Below, one piece after another: positions 49,512 to 61,369 of a DNA stretch of 64,000 nucleotides. This stretch comes from Vicia villosa (lineage: Eukaryota > Streptophyta > Magnoliopsida > Fabales > Fabaceae), in NCBI RefSeq assembly GCF_029867415.1, contig NW_026705772.1:62001-126000 (forward strand), in the 5' to 3' direction. Under the pieces are notes generated by a model. That model worked only from the letters and a program-made list of their open reading frames with translations. It searched no databases and was not told where the DNA came from. The stretch's first letter is position 1; the number at the start of each line of letters is the position of its first letter. The position numbers and the translations under genes are program-made.

Positions 49512-49649
49512 TTAGTCCCTCACTGCCTTTAGGCAACGGTTTTTACAAAAAAAAACCGTTGCCAAAACCAGGTAAAACCGTTGCTAAAACCCAAGAGGGA
49601 CTAAAAATGAAACTGCAATATTTATAGGGCCCAAAAACTTATTTAACCA

Positions 49650-51129
49650 TTTATTTTATTTGATTTTGGGATGTTGAGAGCGAAGAATTCTCAACAAATT
49701 TTAATAGAAGAAGTGGAAATCTCAATTTATCAATAGACACAGGCTAGGCCAACATCCAATACAAAAATTAAAAACTTATTTGAATGAGTTTTAGTTTTCA
49801 GTTTTTAACAACTACTTTATAAATCAATTTTTCTGAAAATAAAATTATAAACTTATTTGAATGAGTTTTAGTTTTCAGTTTTTATAAACTATTTTATAAA
49901 CTTATTTTTAAAAACTCTTTCTGTAAATTAGACTACCAAACAACTTTCATTTTAATCAAACTTTACATTTTTTTCATAGACTATTTATTCGATATGAAAA
50001 ACAAATATATAAATATATGATAAAAAAAACCGATCCAATTTGACCTATTTTTAATATGGTCAAATTCAATTCAATTGAATTTATTGAATTTCATTCAAAT
50101 CCAACAAGATATAGTCAGATGAATTTATCCATTTTGCATATCATTGATATTTATTTTCTAAATACTAATATATAACCCGCACGTTGCACGGTTGACCTAT
50201 AATATATTATTGTTATTGTTTATGATATTTTAAACTTCATCTAAATTTTAGATTATTGTTTTGTTTGTGGAGTGTTTTTTAAATGATGTTATTTAAGTAA
50301 TTGTTATATTTAGTTGTATAAACACATATCTGAGAAAAATTTGAATTTTAAGAATAATATAGAAGATGAATTAATTATGTTTATAGGATTTTTTTTCTAA
50401 TGAGTTTATTTAAATAATTATTATATATGAGTTTATTATAATATTTGAGAATATGTTTAATTTTAAAGAGTAATAAAAAAGATCAATGTAATTGTAAATA
50501 ATATAGGAATTACATTAAATTTATTAATTAGTTTGTATCTTAAAAATTTAATGATTTTAATGAATAAATATTTTTAGATAATAATATATTAATAACTTTC
50601 AACCACTACAAATTTATAAATTAAAAAAAAAAATGTAAACTTGAAGAGAGGGAAATGAAGAATTCCTTATGTGTCATCCTAACAATGCTTATAATTTTTA
50701 AATTGATTTTTAGTATTTGTTTTATCACTTTATTTGTATTTATTTTAGTTATCATTTTTCATATTAAGTCTTTAACTCACATGTATTAATTAATAGTAAT
50801 ATCATATAATATATTTATATTCACTTGTAAGTAAGTAATCATAAGTTTTACAAATAATGTTGCAAAAATAATGTTATACAAAAAAACAACAACAAAAGTT
50901 ATAAATGTGTTTTTTTTTAATTGATAATCTTTGTAATAATATTTCTCATCCATCCAATCAAAAGTTATTCTTTGTCAATTAAAAATTCTATCTTATAATC
51001 ACTGGTGGCTCGATCACTCTTTATCGTCTGACAAAATATATGATTCAACTTGGAAAATAAATTATAATTGATCAAATCTCCTATGTGATATTGTTACCTA
51101 TGAATTTCGACTATCCTATTCATAGTAAG
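49650..51129. other. AT-rich DNA without gene
   Basis: A short direct duplication with AACTTATTTGAATGAGTTTT occurs at 49770 and 49852. No frames or element ends are recognised. Confidence 0.45.
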
Positions 51130-51850
51130 ATTTAAAGGCATGTGAATCTATATTATGCAGGACTAGTGCTGGAATATCAAGTCTAGTTGTTGACCAAATT
51201 ACAGGTCGAAATGGTCCAAAGAAGCTCTCTGGTCGAAGGACCTTCGACAGGGCAAAAAGAAGGTCAAAGTTTCATAGGTATTTTGTACTTAGAAGAAAAA
51301 ATTTAAGAGAAACTTAGTTGTTTGGTAGTCATAATTGATCGAAGTCGAAGCTTGTGGATAAGATTAGACAATTTCTTCTAAAAATATGTGGAAGTCCAAT
51401 AGGCGAAGGCTGCATGGTATGGACATGTGGTAGCCTATGCTTAGACAACCGCTAGGGCAGTTACTAGTTAGGATATCTATATAAGCACCGTTGTTTGTAG
51501 TTTTGGAGGTCCGCATTTTTACATTGTTCAAGAAAAACTCTAATCTCAGTGAGAAACGAGTGTTACCTCTGAGAGTGTACGTATGTGTACCATTTCTTTT
51601 TCATGCAATATATTTACTTTACTTTGAAGTTTGTTACTTTTAAGTTTCTGCATTTTCTTCAAGTTGTTTCCTTGAATTCCAAGTTACTTTCTCCAACATT
51701 TTATCCCTTTGTGTATTAAATATAAGCAAAACTACTATGAAACACATTTTAGCACAATAAAATCTTAGGATTCACTAGTCGATTCTGCAAAATAATCTTT
51801 AATAAGAGACTAATGGTTGTTTGCCAAAATATAAGATAAACAGATATATC
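51130..51850 (+). mobile_element. LTR remnant, copy 2 of the CGAAG-rich family
   Basis: GGTCGAAATGG, GGTCGAAGGACCTTCGAC, a TATATAAGCACC TATA box (51478-51489), GTACGTATGTG, TTTACTTTAC/TTTCTGCATTTTC runs, then GTCGATTCTGCAAAATAATC and CTAATGGTTGTTTGCC follow the same order as 46400-47165. The two copies are diverged and not a recent LTR pair. Confidence 0.5.
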
Positions 51851-52482
51851 ATTAAAAAAGATAACTAAAAAATAAAGACAAAAAAGAAATATACTTGAAA
51901 TTTCATATATTTTTTTATTCTTCCAATTAATTATATCAAAGAAAAAGAGAATTCAAATAACATATTAACCTAATTCTATATTACACTTTGTCAATTCAAA
52001 GTTCAATCTTATAATCAAATATGATTTAACAACTCAATTTTTCTCGATAAAAATGTGATTCAACATGAAAATTCAAAAAATAATGAAATTATAACTATTC
52101 AAATCACATAAAAGAGATAATAAAATTGAAATATAAAAAGTAAGAAGGAAATGAAAAATCTTTAAAATTACATAAATTACGTATTTTTCCTTTAACTATA
52201 CGAAGGAGACACTAAATTCAAATAATATATTACACCAACTCACAAATAACATTGTCAATTCAGAAATATGAAGGAGAAAGTTTTTAAAAGAAAAATGAAA
52301 AAAAATTAGATTGAAGATATTTTTTTAGATATTTATAACTAATGCATAGAATTTAAATTAAATAAATAATAATTGGATAGTAAAAAATACACATTAAAGT
52401 ATATCTTTTTGTATTTTCAACTGAAAAAGTTAATAGTTATTTTTGTAAAGCAAATGAGTGGAGCCAAACTCTAATATTAATA
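51851..52482. other. AT-rich DNA without gene
   Basis: Nothing is recognised. It ends with the target site TAATA of the solo LTR. Confidence 0.5.
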
Positions 52483-53279
52483 TGTAACATCCCAAATCTA
52501 CCCCTCAATTAATAAGAGCAACAGAGTATAAAACATTGAAACAAGCAACAAATTTGAGGCATCACATATTCGACTTAAACAAAACTACAATTCATGCTCA
52601 AAGTACATGGATACATAACACTTATATCGGAGGAAACTCATAATTCATCAAACATTTAAATCCAACAACTTCATCATATTGCAGCGGAATCCAAATAACA
52701 ACACAATATCTAAATCTTATATTCTTGTCAACATGGAACAATAGGTCCAAAACGTTTCCACAAGACATAACATCAAAGTTCAAGAAAAGATAATCAACAT
52801 AAAACAAGACACAAGCAAGTATCGCAAACATTCCCCCCGAGTGCTACGTATCAGAGCATTGACACACCGACTCGAGCTATAAGGTACACGGCTACTCCAC
52901 GTTGTTACCTGCACGTTACCAACAGAGGGTAACATTCAAACATAAGGGGTGAGATATCATTCATTATAAAGAAATGTATGATAATATTCAAAGTAAGAGA
53001 AAAGATCATACATTGGTCACCACTTCTCATCACAATACTCAATACAATGATTTCACATCACATAATCAACTTAAGAAACGACAACAATGTCATCAATTCA
53101 ACTATGACAATATATACAATCCGTAAGTAAGATTCCACACAATCGCAACAAACATCTCATCATCAAGTCACCGCATCATAATCAAATAAGACTCGAATGC
53201 AATTCACATGTGACTAAACTTATGCAAATGCACGTGGTACCATTTGGAGTAAAACTTCCACGTCTCAAGATTTTCCATT

Positions 53280-53345
53280 GGGCACACCGTCGCTAATTGC
53301 CATTAAGGCCACCGTCACTTTTTACCATTAAGGCCACCGTCACTT
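53280..53345. repeat. Short tandem repeat in the solo LTR
   Basis: CATTAAGGCCACCGTCACTTT occurs twice in tandem (53303 and 53326) after a related CACACCGTCGCTAATTGCC. The first solo LTR has a comparable duplicated CCCGGTGTTG(G/T)TTGGATC at 7932 and 8000. Confidence 0.75.
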
Positions 53346-53691
53346 TATGCAATGGTTGTGACTCAATGAATGCAACATCCAAACAAACACGACATTCACA
53401 ATACATCACAAATACCGACTAAACATCATTACTTTTATAGTAATTCACCACTTCCCAATCAAGTCGCTACGTTGCATCATCATACAACAACACACCACTT
53501 CACCACACAAATCATGACATCAAACAAATTCATTTAAAGGAATATTCAAAAAGATTTAAAAGCATTCTTAGATCATATTCGTTAGAAAGGTCTCAATTAT
53601 AGCTTCGCATAGGTTCAAACGGCACTTAAAAAGGAGTTACGGTTCAAAAGTTACATCATTTCAAAGTTTGGAAAAGGTTCTGCAAAACAGG

Positions 53692-53866
53692 GTTCGCGGC
53701 GCCAATAGGGTTCGCGGCGCGAACTGAGCGAATCCAAAAATTCCTAACTTTCTGCCAAGCAGTTCGCGGCGCCAACAAGGGGTCGCGGCGCAAACTGGGC
53801 AGATCCAGTTTTTCCCAAGTTTCTGCCAAGAGGTTCGCGGCGTCAACAGTGGTTCGCGGCGCGAAC
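53692..53866. repeat. Array of six GTTCGCGGCGCGAAC-type palindromes in three pairs
   Basis: Starts at 53692, 53710, 53762, 53781, 53833 and 53852: 18-19 bp within a pair and 70-71 bp between pairs. Two copies (53710, 53852) are almost perfect palindromes; the first member of each pair reads GTTCGCGGCG(C/T)CAA(C/T). The spacers are related (TTTCTGCCAAG). Two minus-strand frames of 82-86 codons here are repeat translations. Confidence 0.9.
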
Positions 53867-54548
53867 TGGCGATTTTCAGAAAACCCCAAACACAGAAAAC
53901 AGCATACAAAACCCATCCAAAAACCCCTAACTCAACTCAATCAAGTTGGAAAACACTAAGCATCACGAATATCAATAGAATACATGTTATAGACACAATT
54001 ATAACACCTATTATGGGTCTTCTAACATCATAACATCTTCAATCATGCTTAGATTCACAATTTCATAGAAGTCTAACATAAACCCTAACAATCTCTATTC
54101 AACTTCTACACAATCATGGATAACAACATACAATCAAAACCCCACCCAAAACATCATCATACATCCCTTTAGCATGAAAGAATCTCACCCTTACCTTAGG
54201 TTTTGGATTGAAGCCAACTCTATCTTCAACCTTGAGATTCTCCTCTTTCTCTCCTCTCTTCTCTTCTTTCACCAAAAATCTCAAAATGAACTTCTAATTT
54301 CTATTTCCTCTAAAACCCTTGTTTTAGTTAAACCCTTACTATCTTAAATTACTAATGGGCTCTAACTAACACCCCTCACTTACTAATACCAACTTAGGCC
54401 CAATTATCAACCACACTTACTATCTTACATTATATACCAATAATTCTCAAATAAAACAACATAAAATCAATTAAGCATATAATTAACACATAGATCACAA
54501 TTAATTCACATAAATAAGGAATTAAAGAAAAACGGTCGTTACATAATA

Positions 54549-54549
54549 C

Positions 54550-54580
<31 letters not shown>

Positions 54581-55858
54581 TTAAAAATTGATTAGTCAGC
54601 CCAATATTTATAAAAATTGTGATTGATAAATAATAATAATAAATATTGCACAAAAGACTTATTAAAATAATATTTTTATAACGTCTTAATTGAAGATAAA
54701 AAACTTGAAAAAACAACCAATAATAGTAGAAAGTTATGTAATAGAAAAAATGTTATATATTTATAATAATTCGAACCAAAATATATTATTAGTCTTAGAA
54801 TTATATTGTATTTATAATAAGGATATGTAAATATATACCTAAAATTATAATTTATATAAAAATATCTAATTTTTTAAAACTTTCCTTAATAAAAATGTGA
54901 CACAAAATTAGGCAAAACGAAATAGTATATCAAATGATACTATAATTTTATTTAGTATATCAAAGACTAATATAATTTTATATTATATTAGAATATTTTA
55001 AAAGTATTTTTTTAATGGTTCAATAATTAAATTTAATTACGAATAACATTTTAAATTATTTTTATAGTTTACTATTTTTTTAATCTTACCAAAAATACAA
55101 GGGGAAATAAGACAAAAAAAGTATTATATCAAAGACTATTATAATTTATATTTCATTAAAATATCTTATTTTGGCAATGTCATTTTAAAAATTTCAGAAT
55201 ATTATATTTTAAAATTTTTAAAATATATTATATTTTAATTTATACTTTATTACTATTAATAGTGGTAGTTGAATATTATATTATTATTATTTATTTTTAA
55301 TGTAGGATCAAATTAATAAATAATATTATTAGATTTTTACTAAGAGTTATTATCATGATCGATGACACGTGGTTAGAGTTTCCATCATAACACCCCTTGA
55401 TTTTATATATTAAGATTAGGATTTAACATCAAAATCAATTTAACTCATATCTTACCCACTTTTAATATTTAATTATTATCCTTATAAACAAATATAAATA
55501 AACAACATTAATAAGAAAATTTTATCTAAAAGGAAATGATTCAAACATAAACTAAAAAAATTAAAAAAGAAGAAGAAAAAAAAGAAAATTTTACCTAAAA
55601 AACAGAATAGAAGAGATATGCATCTAAAGAAAAATTAAGAATAGGAAAAGTGGCATATTTATAATTAAATAAATTAAAATACTAATTGTGTAATGTATCT
55701 TTTAATTAATGGCATGGTTAATGATAGAAAATTGCAAGATTCTGATTGATGCATATTGGGTAAATATTTATGAAAAATGCTAAACAAATGTATAAATATA
55801 CTTTTGTAAAAGTATAAAGAATCCAATTTAACCTACTTTTAATCGGGGCAAATCCAAT
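54549..55858. other. AT-rich intergenic DNA upstream of the AAA-ATPase gene
   Basis: It includes a (TA)13 run at 54553-54579 and A/T-rich stretches, without frames or recognised elements. The last 200 bp would be the promoter. Confidence 0.5.
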
Positions 55859-55870
55859 TTATATAAATAG
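55859..55870 (+). promoter_or_regulatory. TATA box of the AAA-ATPase gene
   Basis: TTATATAAATAG, a consensus plant TATA box, lies about 80 bp before the start codon, followed by a CT-rich leader (CACTTCACTCTC), which suits a start site near 55890-55900. Confidence 0.65.
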
Positions 55871-55950
55871 ATTACACTTCACTCTCTATTTTCATTATTT
55901 ATAATACAAATTCAACTACCCATATTTTTTTCTTTCATTATTCCATTAAT

Positions 55951-57558
55951 ATGAAAGAATATTGGGGTTCTCTAGCATCAATTCTTGGTGTATTTGCTTT
56001 CTGTCAAACCATTCTTCAAACACTTTTCCCACCAGAGCTTCGTTTCGCTTCAGCGAAGCTTTTCGGCAAAATCTTCAACTGTTTCTCAGCTTACTGTTTC
56101 TTCGAAATCACCGAGAATGACGGCGTTAACACCAACGAACTCTACAACGCCGTTCAGCTTTACTTAAGCTCTTCCGCCTCAATCACCGGTAACCGCTTAA
56201 CCCTAACACGCGCCGTTAACTCGAGCGCTTTCACTTTCGGTCTCGCCAACAATGACAGCATCGTCGATATGTTTAACGGTGCTAACGTCGTTTGGGAGCA
56301 TGTTGTTACTCAGAGAAACTCTCAAGCACCATCATGGCGTCCGGTGCCAGATGAAAAACGCAGTTTCATTCTTCGGATTAAGAAGAAAGATAAACGGTTG
56401 ATTTTGAATAGTTATTTGGATTACATTATGGAGAAAGCCAGTGAAATTCGGAGAAAAAACCAGGACCGTTTGTTGTATACAAATTCTCGAGGTGGATCGT
56501 TTGAGCCTAGGGTTCATCCATGGGAATCTGTGCCGTTTAAACATCCAAGCACTTTTGATACGTTGGCTATGGATCCTGTGAAGAAGAAAGAAATTATGGA
56601 GGATTTGCAAGATTTTGCTAAAGGACAAGGGTTTTATGAGAAAACTGGTAGGGCTTGGAAAAGAGGTTATCTTCTTTATGGTCCACCAGGGACTGGAAAA
56701 TCTAGCATGATTGCTGCTATGGCTAATTTTCTTGGTTATGATATTTATGATTTGGAGTTAACTCAAGTTCATAATAATTCTGAACTTCGAAAGCTTCTTA
56801 TGAAAACAAGTTCCAAGTCTATTATTGTTATTGAGGATATTGATTGTTCTATAAACCTAACTAACAGAAAAAACAAGAAAAACAATGTTTCTGGTTTGGG
56901 TTTGGGTTGTGGTTCAGTTTCTTCTAGGAGTTACTATGAGTTTGGTGTTGGTGAGATGATGATAGGTGGTGCTGGTGCTGGTGCTGGTGAAGAGAATGGG
57001 AATGGGAATTCGATAACGCTTTCTGGGTTGTTGAATTTTACGGATGGGTTATGGTCTTGTTGTGGGAGTGAGAGGATATTTGTGTTTACAACAAACCACA
57101 TTGAGAAGCTTGATCCTGCTTTGTTGAGAAGTGGGAGAATGGATATGCATATTTTCATGAGTTATTGTTCTATACAAGCTTTGAAGATTTTGTTGAGGAA
57201 TTACTTGGGGTGTGAAGAGGGTGTTGATTTGGATGAGTCTATTTTGAAGGAATTGGAGGAAGTTATTGAAATGGCAAGGATGACACCCGCGGATATAAGC
57301 GAGGTTTTGATTAAGAATCGGAGAAAGAAAGAGAAAGCTGTGGATGAATTGTTGGAGATTTTGAAGGTGAGAGCAGAGAGGAATGCAAAAAATGGTGGTG
57401 TTGTTGGGAGTGGGAAAAGTAATGGCGAGGGAGATGAAGATGAGGAGGAGGAGGAAGAAAAAGAGAAAAGGGGACTTGATAGTGATAGTCCTAGAGAAGA
57501 ATATGAAGTTGAAGATGATTGCAAAGAAGGTTTAGAGGAAGAAGAGAAAATTAAGTGA
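55951..57558 (+). CDS. Membrane-anchored AAA-ATPase (At4g25835/At5g57480-like), intronless
   Basis: 535 residues in one exon. Residues 6-25 are a hydrophobic N-terminal anchor; 26-125 form the plant AAA-associated domain (FFEITENDGVNTNELYNAVQ). The ATPase core has Walker A GPPGTGKS (244-251), Walker B IIVIEDID (291-298), sensor-1 N382, and the second region of homology LDPALLRSGRMD with arginine fingers R393 and R396, all intact. A Gly-rich loop (312-352, AGAGAG and GNGN) sits between Walker B and the sensor. The C-terminus (493-534) is a very acidic Glu/Asp tail. The sequence closely follows what I remember of Arabidopsis At4g25835 and At5g57480, BCS1-like ATPases thought to sit in organelle or ER membranes; the substrate is unknown. 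The start is the first Met in frame and matches the MKEYW family start. It is the only long uninterrupted host gene here. Confidence 0.95.
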   Translation: MKEYWGSLASILGVFAFCQTILQTLFPPELRFASAKLFGKIFNCFSAYCFFEITENDGVNTNELYNAVQLYLSSSASITGNRLTLTRAVNSSAFTFGLANNDSIVDMFNGANVVWEHVVTQRNSQAPSWRPVPDEKRSFILRIKKKDKRLILNSYLDYIMEKASEIRRKNQDRLLYTNSRGGSFEPRVHPWESVPFKHPSTFDTLAMDPVKKKEIMEDLQDFAKGQGFYEKTGRAWKRGYLLYGPPGTGKSSMIAAMANFLGYDIYDLELTQVHNNSELRKLLMKTSSKSIIVIEDIDCSINLTNRKNKKNNVSGLGLGCGSVSSRSYYEFGVGEMMIGGAGAGAGEENGNGNSITLSGLLNFTDGLWSCCGSERIFVFTTNHIEKLDPALLRSGRMDMHIFMSYCSIQALKILLRNYLGCEEGVDLDESILKELEEVIEMARMTPADISEVLIKNRRKKEKAVDELLEILKVRAERNAKNGGVVGSGKSNGEGDEDEEEEEEKEKRGLDSDSPREEYEVEDDCKEGLEEEEKIK

Positions 57559-57690
57559 TTATTATGAAAGTTGTGTTTTATTGTTGTTTATGTGGTTATT
57601 TTGAATGATTATGATAATTATTATTTTGGTTTATGTTGTTATTTTGAATGATTATGTTGTTATTTTGAATGATTATGATAATATATATTT
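57559..57690. repeat. 3' flank with three TTATTTTGAATGATTATG repeats
   Basis: The 18-base phrase occurs at about 57597, 57639 and 57660 behind the AAA-ATPase stop codon, in the probable 3' UTR. No clear AATAAA signal is seen. Confidence 0.8.
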
Positions 57691-57694
57691 ACTT

Positions 57695-60600
57695 TATTTT
57701 ATAAACAAAATATTGCATTAAGTTTAAGCACAAAGGGGGTCTAACCTAATTACAAAGATAAAGAAGAAGAGTTTTATATTACACAAATAATAGGACCCTA
57801 ACCAAACATTTAAATCGACCATAAGCGAGTCATTCACTAATGGAATTCGCCCCAAATCACTCCTAAGATAACTTCTTAGCTATAGAGGATATTTCCACCA
57901 CGCATTTCTGCCCACCCTTGAAAAGAGTCTCGTTTCTAGCCAATCAAATAGCCTAAACAGTCCTTAACCAAAACAAAACCCTAAGTTTCTTTTTTGCGAT
58001 TCCAACCAAGCTAGCTTCGAAGGTAAGAATAGGTCTGAAATCTACACAAATGAAGGTAACATGTAGAAACCAATCCAAACAAGAATGTGGTTCCAAAAAA
58101 AAAAAGCTATTGGATAAGTAATAAAGAGATGATAAAGAGTTTGGTTTGGCTCATATGAGGTAGACGAGATTATGTTTGTCAGATAAAACACCATGTTTGT
58201 CTAACTCATCTTTGGTTTGCAACTTGTTCCAAATTAATCTTCACGGGAAGACTTGAATATTAGAAGGCATGTTCTACGTCCAAATTAATTTGAAAGCATA
58301 AAGCTTGTCCGCATTGCAAAAGAAATATGTATAAAAATTAGCGGATAAAGTAGTATATGCGGATTTGATTGAAAAACCACAATTGTCCCGCCACCAAATA
58401 AATGAGTCTTTCGAATCCAAATTCGGCCTAGCATCAAGGAGGATAAGTTGGAGCTCCTCACACTTATAATGGATATTAGAGCCTACTGAAGGTTTAGAAT
58501 AAAATTCCGGACACCTAGACATATCTCCATTATTACCGTGCCCCGCTTCCACCATCATAAGCCTAGATTCTTGAAAATAATCAAATAGAGCCGAAAATTG
58601 CAAATATAAAGGCGTTGAGCCTAACCCCTTATACTTCCCGAAATCAGTATTGGAATCGTCACTCAGTTTGCAAGATATGCTATCTCCAAAACAGCTGACC
58701 TTAGAGCCCCAAACACTCATAGTTAATCCCTCCATAAAATGGAGGATTTCCTATTATTGAGTGCACATGACGGATCGAGCAGTTGTAATTTCGTGTTGCA
58801 TTTTTTGAAACCCAAGAGAAACCTCCAAACAGAATCAACATTTGATATAGTTCCCCAAGCCCATTTGTCTAGTAATGAGATATTGGTCAATTTCGCAATG
58901 TCTCACTCCTAACCCACCCTTCGATTTAGGCTTGCAAATGGTGAAGCAACCAATCCAATTAATTCTCTTTTTGTTTTCTTCACCATTCCACAAAAATTCC
59001 CATTGGATTTTGATCATATCTTGAATCACCTTTTTTGGAGCTTTATAAAACAAAAAATAGAATAGAGGGGTGGAATTAAGAAACTGAGTTGATTATAGTT
59101 ACCCGACCACCAAGTGACTTATTTATTCTCCGTCAAGAAGAGAGTATGGGTCTCATTTTAGTCAACAATGGCTTCTAAGAAGAACAACTACAGGGGTTGA
59201 TCCCAACTTGAATCCTAAGGAAGGTGAACGGGGAAACAATAATGTCGCATGAAAGGAAAGCAGACGCAACCTGCAAGAAATCAGAATAAACATTTATCCC
59301 AATTACTTTGCTCTTGTGGAAATTTACCTGTAAACCTGAAGCAAATTTGAACCCGCAAAAAACCGATTTAATTTCCCAAAGGTTGTCCCAATATGCTCTT
59401 CCCAATAAGATTGTATCATCCGTAAACTGAACTACGTTGAAATTAAGATCATTCGAAATTGTGAATGAATGAAAAGATAGGAAAAAGGCAAAAGAGGATC
59501 CTCTGATGTAAACCTCTTTTGGCTTGAAATTCCTTTGATGGACTCCCATTGAATGGTACCGAAATGTAATTAGAACTAACAAAAGCTCGCATTTAATTGA
59601 TCCATCTTTTCCCAAAGTGCATACGTTCCATGACATAGAAAAATTACTCCCAAGATACCGAGTCAAACACCTTTACGAAATTAACTTTGAAGATGAATAG
59701 TTCATTGTTATTACGCTTGTAGAATCGACTAATTCATTGACCACAAGGACACCTTCAAGCATGCTTTTACTTGAGATGAAAGAAGATTAATATTTAGAGA
59801 CGAGCTTCCCTACTACACGTTTCAACCTTGATGCTAATAATTTGGAAATGATTTTGTAGATGCTTAAGATAGGGCTCATAGGCCGTTAATCACTGATTTC
59901 TTGCAGACTGTGGATTTTAGGAATCAACACCAGGAAGGAGGAAGCAATTGCCTTTGGAATGTGACCCTGCAAAAAAAATCAGAAACGTAATCAAGTGAAT
60001 CTTCTTTAATTACATCCCAGCAAACTTTGTAGAACTCCATGGTGAATTCTCCGGGCCCGGGATTTTATCCCCCAATGAGTTCCAGATAATTTCCTTTGGT
60101 TCCAACATTAATTACATCCCAACATACTTTATAGAACTCCATGGTGAATTTGTCAATCCCCGGGCTTTTATCCCCCATTGAGTTCCATATAATTTCCTTT
60201 AGTTCCAACATAGATATTGGCTTTTCTAGATCAGAAATTTCCGAGTCATAGAACTCATGGAAAGAGACACCTTTAAGCTTGGGCTAATTGAAATGAGGTT
60301 CTAAGAATATGTCTCTAAAGTGATTAGCTGCTTCATTTTTTATGCCATCCACGTCTTCAATAATAGTGTCACCAAGCTTTACAGCATTGATTCCATTACT
60401 CCTTAAACGTGGTTTGAATAGAGAGTGAAAGAATTTGGAGGTTTTTCCCCTCCCAAATCCATTTGCAACGAGCTTTTAGCTTCAACATGGATTCCCTAAA
60501 CTGAAGTTTCTGCCACATATGCTTGCTAGATTCCCCTATAATTATATCTAACTCCTAACTTACCTTAATTTGTATCATCCTCCACCAATAATTTATCCAA

Positions 60601-61005
60601 ATTACTGATCTCATTGAAAGACTCCTCCACACCTAGGTCATTTTTACCAAATATCTCTCTATTTCACAACTTTAACTTGCATATCAACACCTCTAATTTT
60701 TCTTTAAAAACAAACATTTCTTACCAACAAAAATAGTAGATCTCTAAGTTTCTTCCACAAATTGAATAAATTTTGGATGGAGAACCCAAACTGAGTAGAA
60801 TTTAAAGGGTTTAGGGCACTAATTCAAGTTACTGCCTCTAAGAGAGATAAGGCAGTGATCCGAAATTTCTCTCCTCCCGATGAATTGACCTTTAAGCTTC
60901 CAATCTTCAATTAGACCATCGGAGACAAGGAAACAGTCTAATCTACTCATTTCCATCCCTGATGTTTTGAACCAAGTAAACATGTTTCCCAAAGCCGGGA
61001 GATCT
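57695..61005 (-). pseudogene. L1-type LINE ORF2 remnant (EN-RT-zf-RVT), larger part
   Basis: On the minus strand, order and content fit a plant LINE: end of the endonuclease (M-F-T-W-F-K-T-S, then R-R-E-I-S-D-H-C, 60985-60850), RT with F-D-S-V-S-W-E (about 59670), RGLHQR (about 59520) and F-T-D-D (F81-D84 of the 59666-59175 frame, the FADD active site). Thumb region F-Y-K-A-P-K-K-V-I ... C-K-P-K-S-K-G-G-L-G-V (59053-58835) and a zf-RVT part W-W-R-D-N-C-G-F-S-I-K-S-A-Y (58380) follow. Many stops and frameshifts make it dead. The 3' end lies near 57695. A 102-bp tandem duplication lies at about 60007-60210. Confidence 0.85.
60007..60210. repeat. 102-bp tandem duplication in the LINE
   Basis: TTAATTACATCCCA ... 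AGAACTCCATGGTGAATT occurs at about 60007 and again about 60109, with some 10% differences. It is absent from the normal LINE frame order, so it arose after insertion. Confidence 0.8.
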
Positions 61006-61017
61006 CACTACGCCAAA

Positions 61018-61340
61018 TTTAAGCTGTAGCAGCGCAGCTACTAAAGCGCTTTTAGCAAAAGCGCTCTCGTAGGGCTCGCTAAAAACAAAATTAATAAACA
61101 AGGAAAAATGATGCAAAAAAAGCGCTCTGGTAGGGGGAGTTATGAGAGCGCTTTTAAAAAGCGCTCTGGTAGGGGGGGTATGAGAGCGCTTTTAAAAAGC
61201 GCTCTGGTAGGGGGGTTATGAAAGCGCTTTTAAAAGCGCTCTTATAGGGTGGGTGCTACGAAAGCGCTTTTGGGATAAAAGCGCTCTGGTAGGGGGTGTT
61301 ATTAAAGCGCTTTTGAAAAGCGCTCTGGTAGCCCATTTAA
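61018..61340. repeat. CACTA left subterminal block (AGCGCT repeats)
   Basis: About a dozen AGCGCT cores, mostly as inverted pairs (GAGAGCGCTTTT ... AAAAGCGCTC) followed by TGGTAGGGGG, with a period near 45-50 bp. Each pair can form a hairpin. The right block lies at 62770-63000. Confidence 0.9.
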
Positions 61341-61369
61341 AAAATTATATATTTTACAAACACACGCGT

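Larger units (their letters stand above)
48498..49649. mobile_element. Mutator-like (MULE) MITE hosting a second MITE
   Basis: Long inverted repeats start GGGTTAAATAAGTTTTTGGT at the left, with the complement ending at 49649; the inner parts CCCTATAAATGTTGCAGTTT and its complement also match. The flanks TTTATTTTA (48489-48497 and 49650-49658) are a perfect 9-bp duplication, as for MULEs. Near the right end GGCAACGGTTTTT and its complement (49532-49563) form a small hairpin. No transposase; most of its length is the nested element. Confidence 0.8.
52483..54543 (-). mobile_element. Solo LTR (2061 bp), same family as 6623-8675, inverted
   Basis: It starts TGTAACATCCC and ends GTCGTTACA; a perfect 5-bp duplication TAATA flanks it (52478-52482 and 54544-54548). 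Read on the minus strand it shares with the first solo LTR a TGGTACCACGTGCAT block, TCTCACCCCTTA, GAGTAGC and GTCGGTGT...ATGCTCTG in the same order. Its palindrome array (53692-53866) sits at the matching place but has another sequence. No internal region. Confidence 0.88.

Noticed and set aside
50165..50205. AACCCGCACGTTGCACGG motif as a Helitron 3' hairpin
   Set aside because: The stem is imperfect, there is no CTRR end at the right distance and no TC start was found.
53656..53916. Minus-strand frames of 82-86 codons
   Set aside because: They are generated by the GTTCGCGGCGCGAAC array in the solo LTR.
56332..57524. Minus-strand frames of 74-107 codons
   Set aside because: They lie opposite the AAA-ATPase coding sequence and reflect its codon pattern; no domain.
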